5,208 bases of DNA from Burkholderiales bacterium (GTDB lineage: Bacteria > Pseudomonadota > Gammaproteobacteria > Burkholderiales > SG8-39): assembly GCA_016649475.1 (NCBI GenBank), contig JAENXP010000233.1, positions 1-5,208 of the forward strand, written 5' to 3'. The position numbers were made by a program, and so were the translations under genes. The notes beneath the pieces were generated by a model. That model ran no database searches and was not told the DNA's origin. It was given only the letters and a program-made list of their open reading frames with translations. Positions 1 through 5,208 of this stretch are shown one piece after another. The first letter of the stretch is position 1; each line of letters begins with the position of its first letter.

Positions 1-1669
1 CGAGTATCAGCACGAGTATGCCGGTGTAGAGCTTGACGCGCGCGGCGCCGCCCTTCGCCCCGCCGAGAAACGGACCGATGGCGCGGCGGAAAACGCGCAG
101 CGTGCGGGTCTCCTGCGGCTCCTCGCCGTGTGCGCTGGCGTGCGGCTTGAGCAGCTTCAGCGCGAGCCAGGGCGTGACGATGAAGGCGATCGCGAGCGAT
201 ATGATCATGCCCATGCTGGCGTTGATCGGGATCGGGCTCATGTAGGGGCCCATCAGGCCGGTGACGAAAGCCATCGGCAGCAGCGCCGCGATCACCGTGA
301 AGGTCGCGAGTATGGTGGGGCCGCCGACTTCGTCGACCGCGTCCGGGATCAGTTGCGCCAGCGACTCGCCGGAAAGCGCGCCGCGCCGGTGTATGTTCTC
401 CACCACCACGATGGCATCGTCCACCAGGATGCCGATGGAAAATATCAGCGCGAACAGCGACACGCGGTTAAGGGTGAAACCCCAGGCCCAGGAAGCGAAC
501 AGGGTCGCGGCCAGGGTCAGGATCACGGCAACGCCGACGATCACCGCCTCGCGCCGCCCCAGCGCCATCCATACCAGTGCCACCACCGAAAGCGTCGCGA
601 AAATCAGCTTCTGGATCAGCTTCTGCGCCTTGTCGTTGGCGGTTTCGCCGTAGTTGCGGGTGAGCGAGACTTCCACGCCTTCCGGAATCACGCTGCCCTT
701 GAGTTGCTCCACCCGCCGCACCAGGTGCGTGGCGACATCCACGGCATTCTCGCCCGGTTTCTTGGCAATCGCGAGGGTCACCGCGGGAAACTCGCCGCGC
801 GCCTTGCCTTTGCCGGCGACACCGTTGCCGTACCAGACGTAATGCGCAGGAAGTTCCGGCCCGTCCTGCACCTCGGCCACGTCTTCGAGATAAATCGGCC
901 GGCTCTGCACCGCGCCGACCACCAGGCGCTTCAGATCCGCGGCCGACGCGAGAAACTGCCCGGTCTCTATCAGGGTCTCGCGATTTGCGTCGACCAGGCT
1001 GCCCGAGGGCATCGCCACGTTGGCTGCGATCAGCGCGTTGCGCACGTCCAGCGGGGTGAGGTGCCAGGCGTGCAGCCGCTCGACATCGAGCAGCACGCGC
1101 AAGGCGCGCCGCGCACCGCCCAGGGTCGCCACGGTGCGTACGCCGGGCACGCGCTGCAGTTCGATCTCGGCAGCATGCGCGATCTGCTCCAGCTGATAGG
1201 CGCCGCGCGCGGGGTCGGCGGTCCACAGGGTCAGGCTGACGATGGGAACGTCGTCGATGCCCATCGGCTTGATGATGGGCTCGCCCACGCCGAGCGAGGG
1301 CGACACCCAGTCGCGATTCGAATTGATGGTGTCATACAGCCGCACCAGCGCCTGGGTGCGATCCTCGCCGACCTTGAACTGAACCGTGAGCACCGACATG
1401 CCTGGCTTGGTCACCGAGTAGATGTGCTCCATGCCGGTAATGCGCGACAGCACCTGTTCGGCGGGCACAGTTACCAGCGTCTCCACGTCCCTGGCCGACG
1501 CGCCCGGGAACGGAATGATGACGTTCGCCATGGTGACGTTGATCTGCGGCTCTTCCTCGCGCGGCGTCACCAGCACCGCGAATGCGCCGAGCAGCAGCGC
1601 GATCAGCGCGATGAGCGGCGTCATCTGCGACTGCAGGAAAATCTGGCTGATGCGTCCGGAGATACCCAT
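1..1669 (-). CDS. RND efflux transporter permease subunit, HAE type (N-terminal 556 residues, partial)
   Basis: Inner-membrane pump of a proton-driven tripartite exporter. The reading frame runs from an ATG at 1669 to the left edge without a stop. It shows a first membrane helix (about residues 17-36), a large periplasmic porter region (about 37-350), then helices at about 356-371, 376-396, 400-424, 449-470 and 480-500; the window cuts it inside the seventh helix near residue 556. Family members are roughly 1000-1100 residues, so about half is present. The fourth helix carries GILVDDAIVVVENIHR, whose acidic pair Asp417-Asp418 matches the proton-relay pair Asp407-Asp408 of AcrB. Metal-exporting CzcA-type pumps have D-G there, so this is the drug/hydrophobe (HAE) type, though the substrate is unknown. 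The start is secure: an in-frame TAG lies upstream with no other start between. No clear Shine-Dalgarno is visible. It follows the adaptor gene by 90 bp and is probably co-transcribed with it. Confidence 0.95.
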   Translation of the reverse strand, partial: MGISGRISQIFLQSQMTPLIALIALLLGAFAVLVTPREEEPQINVTMANVIIPFPGASARDVETLVTVPAEQVLSRITGMEHIYSVTKPGMSVLTVQFKVGEDRTQALVRLYDTINSNRDWVSPSLGVGEPIIKPMGIDDVPIVSLTLWTADPARGAYQLEQIAHAAEIELQRVPGVRTVATLGGARRALRVLLDVERLHAWHLTPLDVRNALIAANVAMPSGSLVDANRETLIETGQFLASAADLKRLVVGAVQSRPIYLEDVAEVQDGPELPAHYVWYGNGVAGKGKARGEFPAVTLAIAKKPGENAVDVATHLVRRVEQLKGSVIPEGVEVSLTRNYGETANDKAQKLIQKLIFATLSVVALVWMALGRREAVIVGVAVILTLAATLFASWAWGFTLNRVSLFALIFSIGILVDDAIVVVENIHRRGALSGESLAQLIPDAVDEVGGPTILATFTVIAALLPMAFVTGLMGPYMSPIPINASMGMIISLAIAFIVTPWLALKLLKPHASAHGEEPQETRTLRVFRRAIGPFLGGAKGGAARVKLYTGILVLIL

Positions 1670-1719
1670 ATTGATCTGGTGACCGCTTATTTGAATCGAA
1701 GGACTGCGCCTGCGCTAAT

Positions 1720-1735
1720 CGGGCTGAGATGCCCG
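1720..1735 (-). other. Small hairpin between adaptor and permease genes
   Basis: CGGGC and GCCCG form a perfect 5-bp stem around a 6-nt loop in the 90-bp gap between the two efflux genes. There is no T-tract after it on the minus strand, so it is not a convincing terminator. It might tune the ratio of adaptor to permease through mRNA processing or partial attenuation, but a 5-bp stem in DNA this GC-rich can easily arise by chance. The rest of the gap (1670-1759) shows no other feature. Confidence 0.25.
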
Positions 1736-1759
1736 CCCGCCTTGCACCTCGGGCCCTGC

Positions 1760-2827
1760 CTACTTGCCGCCGCGTTTCAGCGCCGCCAGTGCTGCCACCG
1801 GGTCGAGCGCGACTTTTTCCCCGGGCAAGACGCCGGCAAGGACTTCCACCTCCCCAGCCTCTGCTTCTTCCCCCAGACGCAACTGGCGATAGCTTATGGC
1901 GCCGTTTTCGCTTACGACGTAGGCGCCGGCCACCTCACTGCGCCTTGCCACCGCCGCCGCCGGTATCAGCAGCTTTTTCACCCGGCCGACGGCGAAATGT
2001 GCGCGCGCGAACATGCCCGGATAAAGGCCTTCCAGGCCGGGCGGAAGATCCAGCCGCACCTGCGTTGTGTGGGTCTGGGCGTCGGCAACCGGCAGGATCG
2101 ATACTTTGGATGCTTGCGCGCGCATATTCAGTGCCGGGAATTCCACGCTGGCGCTGGCCAGCCGGCGCACCGCGTCCAGCTGCTGTTGCGGCAGGCTGGC
2201 GGTAACCCGCAGTTCGCCCGGATCGAATCCGGTCATCAGCGGTTTGCCGGGCGTGGCCATTTCACCCAACTCGACGTGGCGCGCGGACACCACGCCGCTA
2301 TAGGGTGCGACCACCGTGGCGTAGCTGCGGGTGGCCGCAGCCTGGCCACGGCCGGCCTCGGCCACTGCCAGCTGCGCCTTGGCCGCCTGGTAATCGGCTT
2401 GCGCCTTGTCCATCGCCGCTGCGCTCATGAATTTCTGCTCGACCAGCCTCTGCGTACGCTCGAACTGCGCCTTGGCGTTGCGCAAGGTCGACTCGGCCTG
2501 GGCTATCTGGGCCTGGCTCGCGGCATAGGCCTGATTGACCTCGGCGGGGTCGATGCGCACGATGACCTGGCCCTTCTTGACCCGGTCACCGACATCGAAA
2601 TTCACCTCGACTACGCGGCCGGAGATCTGCGCCGCCACGGTGGCTTGCTTCACCGCCTCGACCACGCCTTCAGCGGAGTAAGTCTGAGCGACTTCGCGAT
2701 ACTGCACCGGAGCGGTGCGCAGAGCCGGCGCGTCGGCCGCTGCCGCCGGCGCCAGCGCATACACAAATGCGATCCCCGCAAACGCGGCGCGCAGGAAAGA
2801 TAGGTTTGGAGTAGTCATGGCAGTCAT
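1760..2827 (-). CDS. Efflux RND transporter periplasmic adaptor subunit (MFP/HlyD family)
   Basis: Periplasmic adaptor, 355 residues, that links the RND permease to an outer-membrane channel. A signal peptide is visible (hydrophobic segment about residues 9-30, then AAAADAP, cleavage likely near residue 31). No Cys follows it, so unlike AcrA it is not a lipoprotein. Next come the first half of the biotinyl-lipoyl-like barrel-sandwich domain (about 60-93, with SGRVVEV and VGDRVKKGQ), an Ala/Gln-rich coiled-coil hairpin (about 95-165), the second half-motif (about 170-200, with VVAPYSGVVS), a beta-barrel (about 205-285) and a membrane-proximal domain (about 285-350). Length is at the short end for AcrA/MdtA-like adaptors. 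The start is uncertain: a second ATG lies 9 bp downstream at 2818 and neither has a good ribosome binding site; both leave the signal peptide intact. It is the first gene of the two-gene efflux unit. No regulator gene adjoins it in this window. Confidence 0.92.
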   Translation of the reverse strand: MTAMTTPNLSFLRAAFAGIAFVYALAPAAAADAPALRTAPVQYREVAQTYSAEGVVEAVKQATVAAQISGRVVEVNFDVGDRVKKGQVIVRIDPAEVNQAYAASQAQIAQAESTLRNAKAQFERTQRLVEQKFMSAAAMDKAQADYQAAKAQLAVAEAGRGQAAATRSYATVVAPYSGVVSARHVELGEMATPGKPLMTGFDPGELRVTASLPQQQLDAVRRLASASVEFPALNMRAQASKVSILPVADAQTHTTQVRLDLPPGLEGLYPGMFARAHFAVGRVKKLLIPAAAVARRSEVAGAYVVSENGAISYRQLRLGEEAEAGEVEVLAGVLPGEKVALDPVAALAALKRGGK

Positions 2828-2853
2828 TGTAGCGGCGGACCTGTGGAGGGTAT

Positions 2854-2867
2854 GTGACCTAGGTTAC
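2854..2867. promoter_or_regulatory. 14-bp near-palindrome, candidate operator of the efflux unit
   Basis: GTGACCTAGGTTAC is a two-fold symmetric sequence with 6 of 7 base pairs matching (only 2856/2865 differ). It is centred about 34 bp upstream of the adaptor start and downstream of a possible -10 element, where a repressor such as a TetR- or MarR-family protein often binds. No regulator gene lies nearby in the window, so the cognate protein is unknown. This is inference from symmetry and location only. Confidence 0.35.
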
Positions 2868-2887
2868 CGAGTTGCGGGCACAGGCCT

Positions 2888-2893
2888 ATGATA
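2888..2893 (-). promoter_or_regulatory. Possible -10 element for the efflux unit
   Basis: Read on the minus strand this is TATCAT, matching the sigma-70 consensus at 5 of 6 positions. It lies in the most AT-rich part of the 122-bp gap upstream of the adaptor gene and would give a leader of about 50 nt containing the near-palindrome at 2854-2867. No good -35 hexamer is seen at 16-18 bp spacing, so the call is weak. Confidence 0.25.
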
Positions 2894-2911
2894 TGCATCA
2901 AACATACCTGA

Positions 2912-2932
2912 ACGGGGCTGGTCGCCCCCCGT
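2912..2932 (-). terminator. GC-rich hairpin after cnoX, weak terminator candidate
   Basis: GGGGC (2914-2918) and GCCCC (2924-2928) form a 5-bp stem with a 5-nt loop, 18 bp past the cnoX stop codon. Outer A-C and G-T bases could extend the stem across a 2-nt bulge. No run of T follows on the minus strand, so intrinsic termination would be inefficient and some read-through from cnoX into the efflux unit is possible. Confidence 0.25.
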
Positions 2933-2949
2933 CGTGACCGGACCCGCGT

Positions 2950-3804
2950 TCAGTACAGAGCACCCGCGAGCAGCTTGCGAAACTTGCTCACCAGTTCGTC
3001 CTGATCCTCGGCTAGGCTGAACACATCGACCATGAGTTTGCGCGCGCTGGTGCGCAGCGCGCCGCGGTCCTTGCGCACCACTTCCAGCAGCGCGGCGAGC
3101 GCCGGCTCGAAGCGCATGTCGGCGACCAGGCGCTCGCCCAGCGCCAGGCGCGAATTCAGGTCATCGGGATCGGCGGCGAGCTTCGCTTCCAGCTCGTCGA
3201 TCGGCGGCATTTCCCGGCTTTTCTTCCACAAGGCCAGCACGGAGTAGAGCCTGTCCGCGCGCTCGTCGCGTTCGCGCTCCGGTATCGGCGCAAACAGCTG
3301 ATCCGCCTCGGCGTGGCTGTTTTTCGCCAGCAACAACTCGACCAGATCCAGCCGCACCGCCAGATTCTCCGGTTCGAGTTCGAGCGCGCTGCGCAAATTG
3401 CGCTCGGCCTCGTCGAAATCGCCCTGGTTGACGAGCGCGCGCGCGGTGCGCCGCAGCTTCTCGCCCGGCGTGGGAATCAGCCGGTCGATGAATGCGCGCA
3501 CCTCGCTCTCGGGCAGCGCTCCGGTAAATTCGTCCGCGAGCTTGCCGTCGACAAATGCCTTGACGTTGGGGATGCCGCGCACGCCGAATCGCGCGGACAG
3601 CTGCGGATGCTCGTCGGAATTGACCTTGGCCAGAACGAAGCGCCCCTTGTATTCGCCCGCCAGCTTCTCCAGGATGGGCTTGAGCGCCCGGCACGGGGCG
3701 CACCATGGCGCCCAGAAATCGACCAGCACAGGCACACTCGCAGACGCCTGCAGCACATCGCGCTCGAAGGTTTCGGTTCCGGTTTCAAAGGTGTGCGTGT
3801 TCAT
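2950..3804 (-). CDS. cnoX: Chaperedoxin CnoX (YbbN): thioredoxin domain fused to TPR repeats
   Basis: Cytoplasmic co-chaperone and holdase of 284 residues, the same length as E. coli CnoX/YbbN. In E. coli it protects proteins from aggregation and over-oxidation under bleach stress and delivers them to GroEL or DnaK/DnaJ. Residues 1-110 are a thioredoxin fold with active-site W-C-A-P-C (Cys35, Cys38) and cis-Pro79 in GIPNVKAF. Residues 112-284 are helical TPR-like repeats (for example about 113-146 and 215-250), and the C-terminus KFRKLLAGALY resembles the E. coli tail that contacts GroEL. E. coli CnoX lacks the first active-site Cys; both are present here, so this form could be redox-active. 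The start at 3804 is chosen because GGGAG lies 5 nt upstream and the thioredoxin domain begins normally; an in-frame ATG at 3852 would add 16 unlikely residues. It is divergent from the phosphatase gene and 122 bp upstream of the efflux unit. Confidence 0.92.
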   Translation of the reverse strand: MNTHTFETGTETFERDVLQASASVPVLVDFWAPWCAPCRALKPILEKLAGEYKGRFVLAKVNSDEHPQLSARFGVRGIPNVKAFVDGKLADEFTGALPESEVRAFIDRLIPTPGEKLRRTARALVNQGDFDEAERNLRSALELEPENLAVRLDLVELLLAKNSHAEADQLFAPIPERERDERADRLYSVLALWKKSREMPPIDELEAKLAADPDDLNSRLALGERLVADMRFEPALAALLEVVRKDRGALRTSARKLMVDVFSLAEDQDELVSKFRKLLAGALY

Positions 3805-3900
3805 GGCGGCTCCCGTGGGTATTTGTGCGGTATATGGGGTCAGGTGCGGCATTTTGCAAGCGTACTGGCCCTTGCTGGATCTTTCTTATAGCATCCGGGC
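3805..3900. promoter_or_regulatory. Divergent intergenic region between cnoX and the phosphatase gene
   Basis: These 96 bp must carry the promoters of both divergent genes. On the minus strand TATAAG (3885-3890) matches the sigma-70 -10 consensus at 5 of 6 positions; the overlapping plus-strand TATAGC (3887-3892) matches at 4 of 6, so one AT-rich patch could serve both directions. A second possible minus-strand pair is TTGCAA (about 3851-3857) with TATACC 19 bp further on. None has a strong partner hexamer. The region is otherwise without a recognisable feature. Confidence 0.35.
3810..3814 (-). promoter_or_regulatory. Ribosome binding site of cnoX
   Basis: GGGAG on the minus strand, 5 nt before the ATG at 3804. 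It decides the start of cnoX in favour of 3804 over the upstream in-frame ATG at 3852, which has no comparable site. Confidence 0.7.
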
Positions 3901-5208
3901 ATGCATCTACCCGACTACCACGGCGGCAGCATCGTCAATCTGATGCGCTCGATCGAGCGCGCGCTCGATGCGAGGCCGTGCGAGGCCGCCGCGGCGTATC
4001 CGGAGTTGAACGCGATCCCGGCGCAGTCATTCTCGGGCGCGCGCAATATCGTGCTGCTGGTGATCGACGGATTGGGCTACGACTACCTCACCGGCGCCGG
4101 CGCAGGCGGCGTGCTGCAGCGCCATCTGAAGGCGCGCCTGACCTCGGTGTTCCCCTCGACCACGGCCACGGCGGTGAGCAGCTTCCTTACCGGGGTCGGC
4201 CCGCAGCAGCACGCGCTCACCGGCTGGCATGCCTGGCTGCGCGAACTGGGCTGCGTCACCGCGACATTGCGCTTTCGCCCGCGCCACGGCGGTGAACCGC
4301 TGTCCAGGGCGGGCATCGCTGCGCGCAGCGTGTACACCGCCGAGCCCATGTTCGACCGGCTGGCCGCGAAAAGCTATGTCGTGTCGCCGTCAAAGATAAT
4401 CGATTCCGACTACAACCTCGCGCATTGCGGGCTGGCCGAGCGCCGCCCCTACCAGGAATTGCCCGGACTGTTTTCAAACGTGGCAGAAATCCTGGCGACC
4501 GGAGGGGAGCGCAAGTTCATCCACGCCTATACCTACGACTTCGACGAGACCGCGCATACCCACGGCAGCGCGAGCCCCGAGCTGCAGACGAAATTCCGCC
4601 AGATCGATGCTGCCTGCGCGCAATTTCTGGACGATATCGCCGGATCCGGCACACTGCTTATCGCAGTCGCCGACCACGGCTTCATCGACTCGCCCGCGCC
4701 CGCGTGCGTCGAACTCGAAGACCACCCGCAACTCGCGCAGATGCTGATGCTGCCCTTGTGCGGCGAGCGCCGCGCCGCCTATTGCTACGTCCAGCCCGGA
4801 CAGGACGCCGCGTTCGAGCATTACGTGCAGACCCGGCTCGCGCACTGCGCCAGCCTGCACCGCAGCAGCGACCTGATCGCCCAGGGCTGGTTCGGCCTGG
4901 GTCCGGCGCACCCGCGCCTGGCCGAGCGCGTCGGCTATTACACCCTGGTGATGAAAGACGATTACACCATCAAGGACTGGATACTGGGCGAATCGCGGTA
5001 TCTGACCGTGGGCGTGCACGGCGGCGTGAGCGCCGCGGAAATGTACGTGCCGCTGATGAGGGAGCATCAGTTCATCGGAGCGCTTGAAATCTATTACACC
5101 ATTACGGAGCGGAAAAAACAGCTGGGCAAGCTGTTGATCCAATCCTCGACCGTGCTCATATCCCTGGCGTTGGGTCTTTCGACGGCGGTTCTGTACTTGC
5201 TTTTTAAA
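3901..5208 (+). CDS. Alkaline-phosphatase-superfamily hydrolase (type I phosphodiesterase/nucleotide pyrophosphatase-like), open at right edge
   Basis: Metal-dependent phosphoester hydrolase with no signal peptide, so probably cytoplasmic; substrate unknown. The superfamily motifs are in order: VLLVIDGLGY with metal ligand Asp56; SVFPSTTATA with the likely nucleophile Thr88 (or Thr87); YDFDETAHTHG with Asp215 and His219; VADHG with Asp258 and His259; and VGVHGG with His373, followed by AEMYVPL, where such proteins usually end. All metal ligands are present, so the domain (about residues 1-385) looks active. The frame then continues without a stop for 51 codons to the window edge into unrelated sensor-like sequence (described separately). 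The start at 3901 is the first possible one, since an in-frame TAG lies at 3889-3891; no Shine-Dalgarno is visible. A later ATG at 3943 would also keep the catalytic domain whole. It is divergent from cnoX. PglZ- or PhnA-like relatives share the fold and cannot be separated from it by eye. Confidence 0.85.
   Translation, partial: MHLPDYHGGSIVNLMRSIERALDARPCEAAAAYPELNAIPAQSFSGARNIVLLVIDGLGYDYLTGAGAGGVLQRHLKARLTSVFPSTTATAVSSFLTGVGPQQHALTGWHAWLRELGCVTATLRFRPRHGGEPLSRAGIAARSVYTAEPMFDRLAAKSYVVSPSKIIDSDYNLAHCGLAERRPYQELPGLFSNVAEILATGGERKFIHAYTYDFDETAHTHGSASPELQTKFRQIDAACAQFLDDIAGSGTLLIAVADHGFIDSPAPACVELEDHPQLAQMLMLPLCGERRAAYCYVQPGQDAAFEHYVQTRLAHCASLHRSSDLIAQGWFGLGPAHPRLAERVGYYTLVMKDDYTIKDWILGESRYLTVGVHGGVSAAEMYVPLMREHQFIGALEIYYTITERKKQLGKLLIQSSTVLISLALGLSTAVLYLLFK
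3945..3969 (+). repeat. Overlapping perfect palindromes near the 5' end of the phosphatase gene
   Basis: GCGCTCGATCGAGCGC (3945-3960) is a perfect 16-bp palindrome and ATCGAGCGCGCGCTCGAT (3952-3969) a perfect 18-bp palindrome. They share the arm ATCGAGCGC, so the three alternating arms can pair in two mutually exclusive ways. They encode part of the helix RSIERALDA, 45-69 nt into the gene. The structure may be a by-product of codon use for alternating Arg/Ala/Ser, or may affect translation or DNA binding. Confidence 0.6.
3969..3988 (+). repeat. 10-bp tandem duplication in the phosphatase gene
   Basis: TGCGAGGCCG occurs twice, directly adjacent (3969-3978 and 3979-3988), immediately after the overlapping palindromes. 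The unit is not a multiple of three, so gain or loss of one copy would shift the reading frame near residue 25, ahead of every catalytic motif. Only two copies are present. Confidence 0.6.
5056..5208 (+). other. Sensor-like tail fused in frame to the phosphatase (candidate junction)
   Basis: Residues 386-436 of the open frame do not look like a phosphatase. They read as the end of an extracytoplasmic sensor domain (FIGALEIYYTITERKKQ), a short linker and a hydrophobic membrane helix of about 20 residues (about 416-435, SSTVLISLALGLSTAVLYLL). That arrangement is typical of the region before the second membrane helix in membrane-bound diguanylate cyclases and histidine kinases of proteobacteria. 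By hand count the segment is about 49% G+C against about 66% in the preceding 195 bp. The join falls around the words EMYVPLM, which fit both the phosphatase C-terminus and the sensor family, consistent with a crossover at a short shared stretch. The similarity is from memory of the families, not a search. Confidence 0.55.

Noticed and set aside
128..2803. An 891-codon open frame on the plus strand spanning both efflux genes
   Set aside because: It is antisense to two clearly recognisable proteins (adaptor and RND permease). Its translation is rich in His, Arg, Gln and Gly with no domain, which is the usual mirror image of GC-rich coding DNA.
2888..2907. The AT-rich stretch with TATG and CATA at its ends as a possible second operator palindrome
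   Set aside because: Only the outer four bases on each side pair; the interior does not match its reverse complement well enough to support an operator.
3805..3852. An upstream in-frame ATG that would lengthen CnoX by 16 residues
   Set aside because: It lacks a ribosome binding site, adds a tail not seen in thioredoxin-TPR proteins and would intrude on the divergent promoter region, while the ATG at 3804 has GGGAG 5 nt upstream.
3161..3891. Several open frames of 100-196 codons on both strands over cnoX and its upstream region
   Set aside because: All are frame shadows of cnoX or of the phosphatase start region, with Arg/Ala-rich translations and no motif.
4474..5142. A 222-codon open frame on the minus strand and a 220-codon plus-strand frame at 4425-5087
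   Set aside because: Both overlap the phosphatase frame, whose metal-ligand motifs are ordered and intact; their translations match no family I recognise and have a low-complexity composition typical of shadow frames.

Overview
The window is a GC-rich piece of a Gram-negative bacterial chromosome, most likely from a beta- or gammaproteobacterium. The grounds are an RND efflux pump with its periplasmic adaptor, a CnoX/YbbN-type thioredoxin-TPR protein close to the E. coli form in length and C-terminus, and strong G/C bias at third codon positions. The genus cannot be fixed from the sequence. The window looks like chromosomal core/accessory DNA: I see no rRNA, tRNA, insertion sequence, CRISPR array or integrase.

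Layout. Minus strand, 2827 down to 1: a two-gene efflux unit made of a periplasmic adaptor (MFP/HlyD family, 1760-2827) followed after 90 bp by an HAE-type RND permease (start 1669, running off the left edge inside its seventh membrane helix). The 122-bp gap 2828-2949 holds a weak -10-like element, a 14-bp near-palindrome that could be an operator, and a GC-rich hairpin after the gene upstream. Minus strand, 3804 to 2950: cnoX. Plus strand, 3901 to beyond the right edge: a cytoplasmic alkaline-phosphatase-superfamily hydrolase, transcribed divergently from cnoX across a 96-bp shared intergenic region.

Function. The adaptor and permease would form the inner-membrane and periplasmic parts of a proton-driven tripartite exporter; the outer-membrane channel is not in view. 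CnoX is a stress holdase that hands clients to GroEL/DnaK. The phosphatase has all the expected metal-ligand motifs but its substrate is unknown.

The most unusual point is at the right end. The phosphatase domain reaches its normal C-terminal motif at about residue 385 (nt 5055). The same reading frame then continues without a stop into a tail that looks like the end of a periplasmic sensor domain plus a membrane helix, as found in membrane-bound GGDEF or kinase proteins. G+C drops there from about 66% to about 49%. This is either a novel phosphatase-sensor fusion, a deletion/recombination joint, or an assembly chimera; the predicted membrane topology favours one of the latter two.
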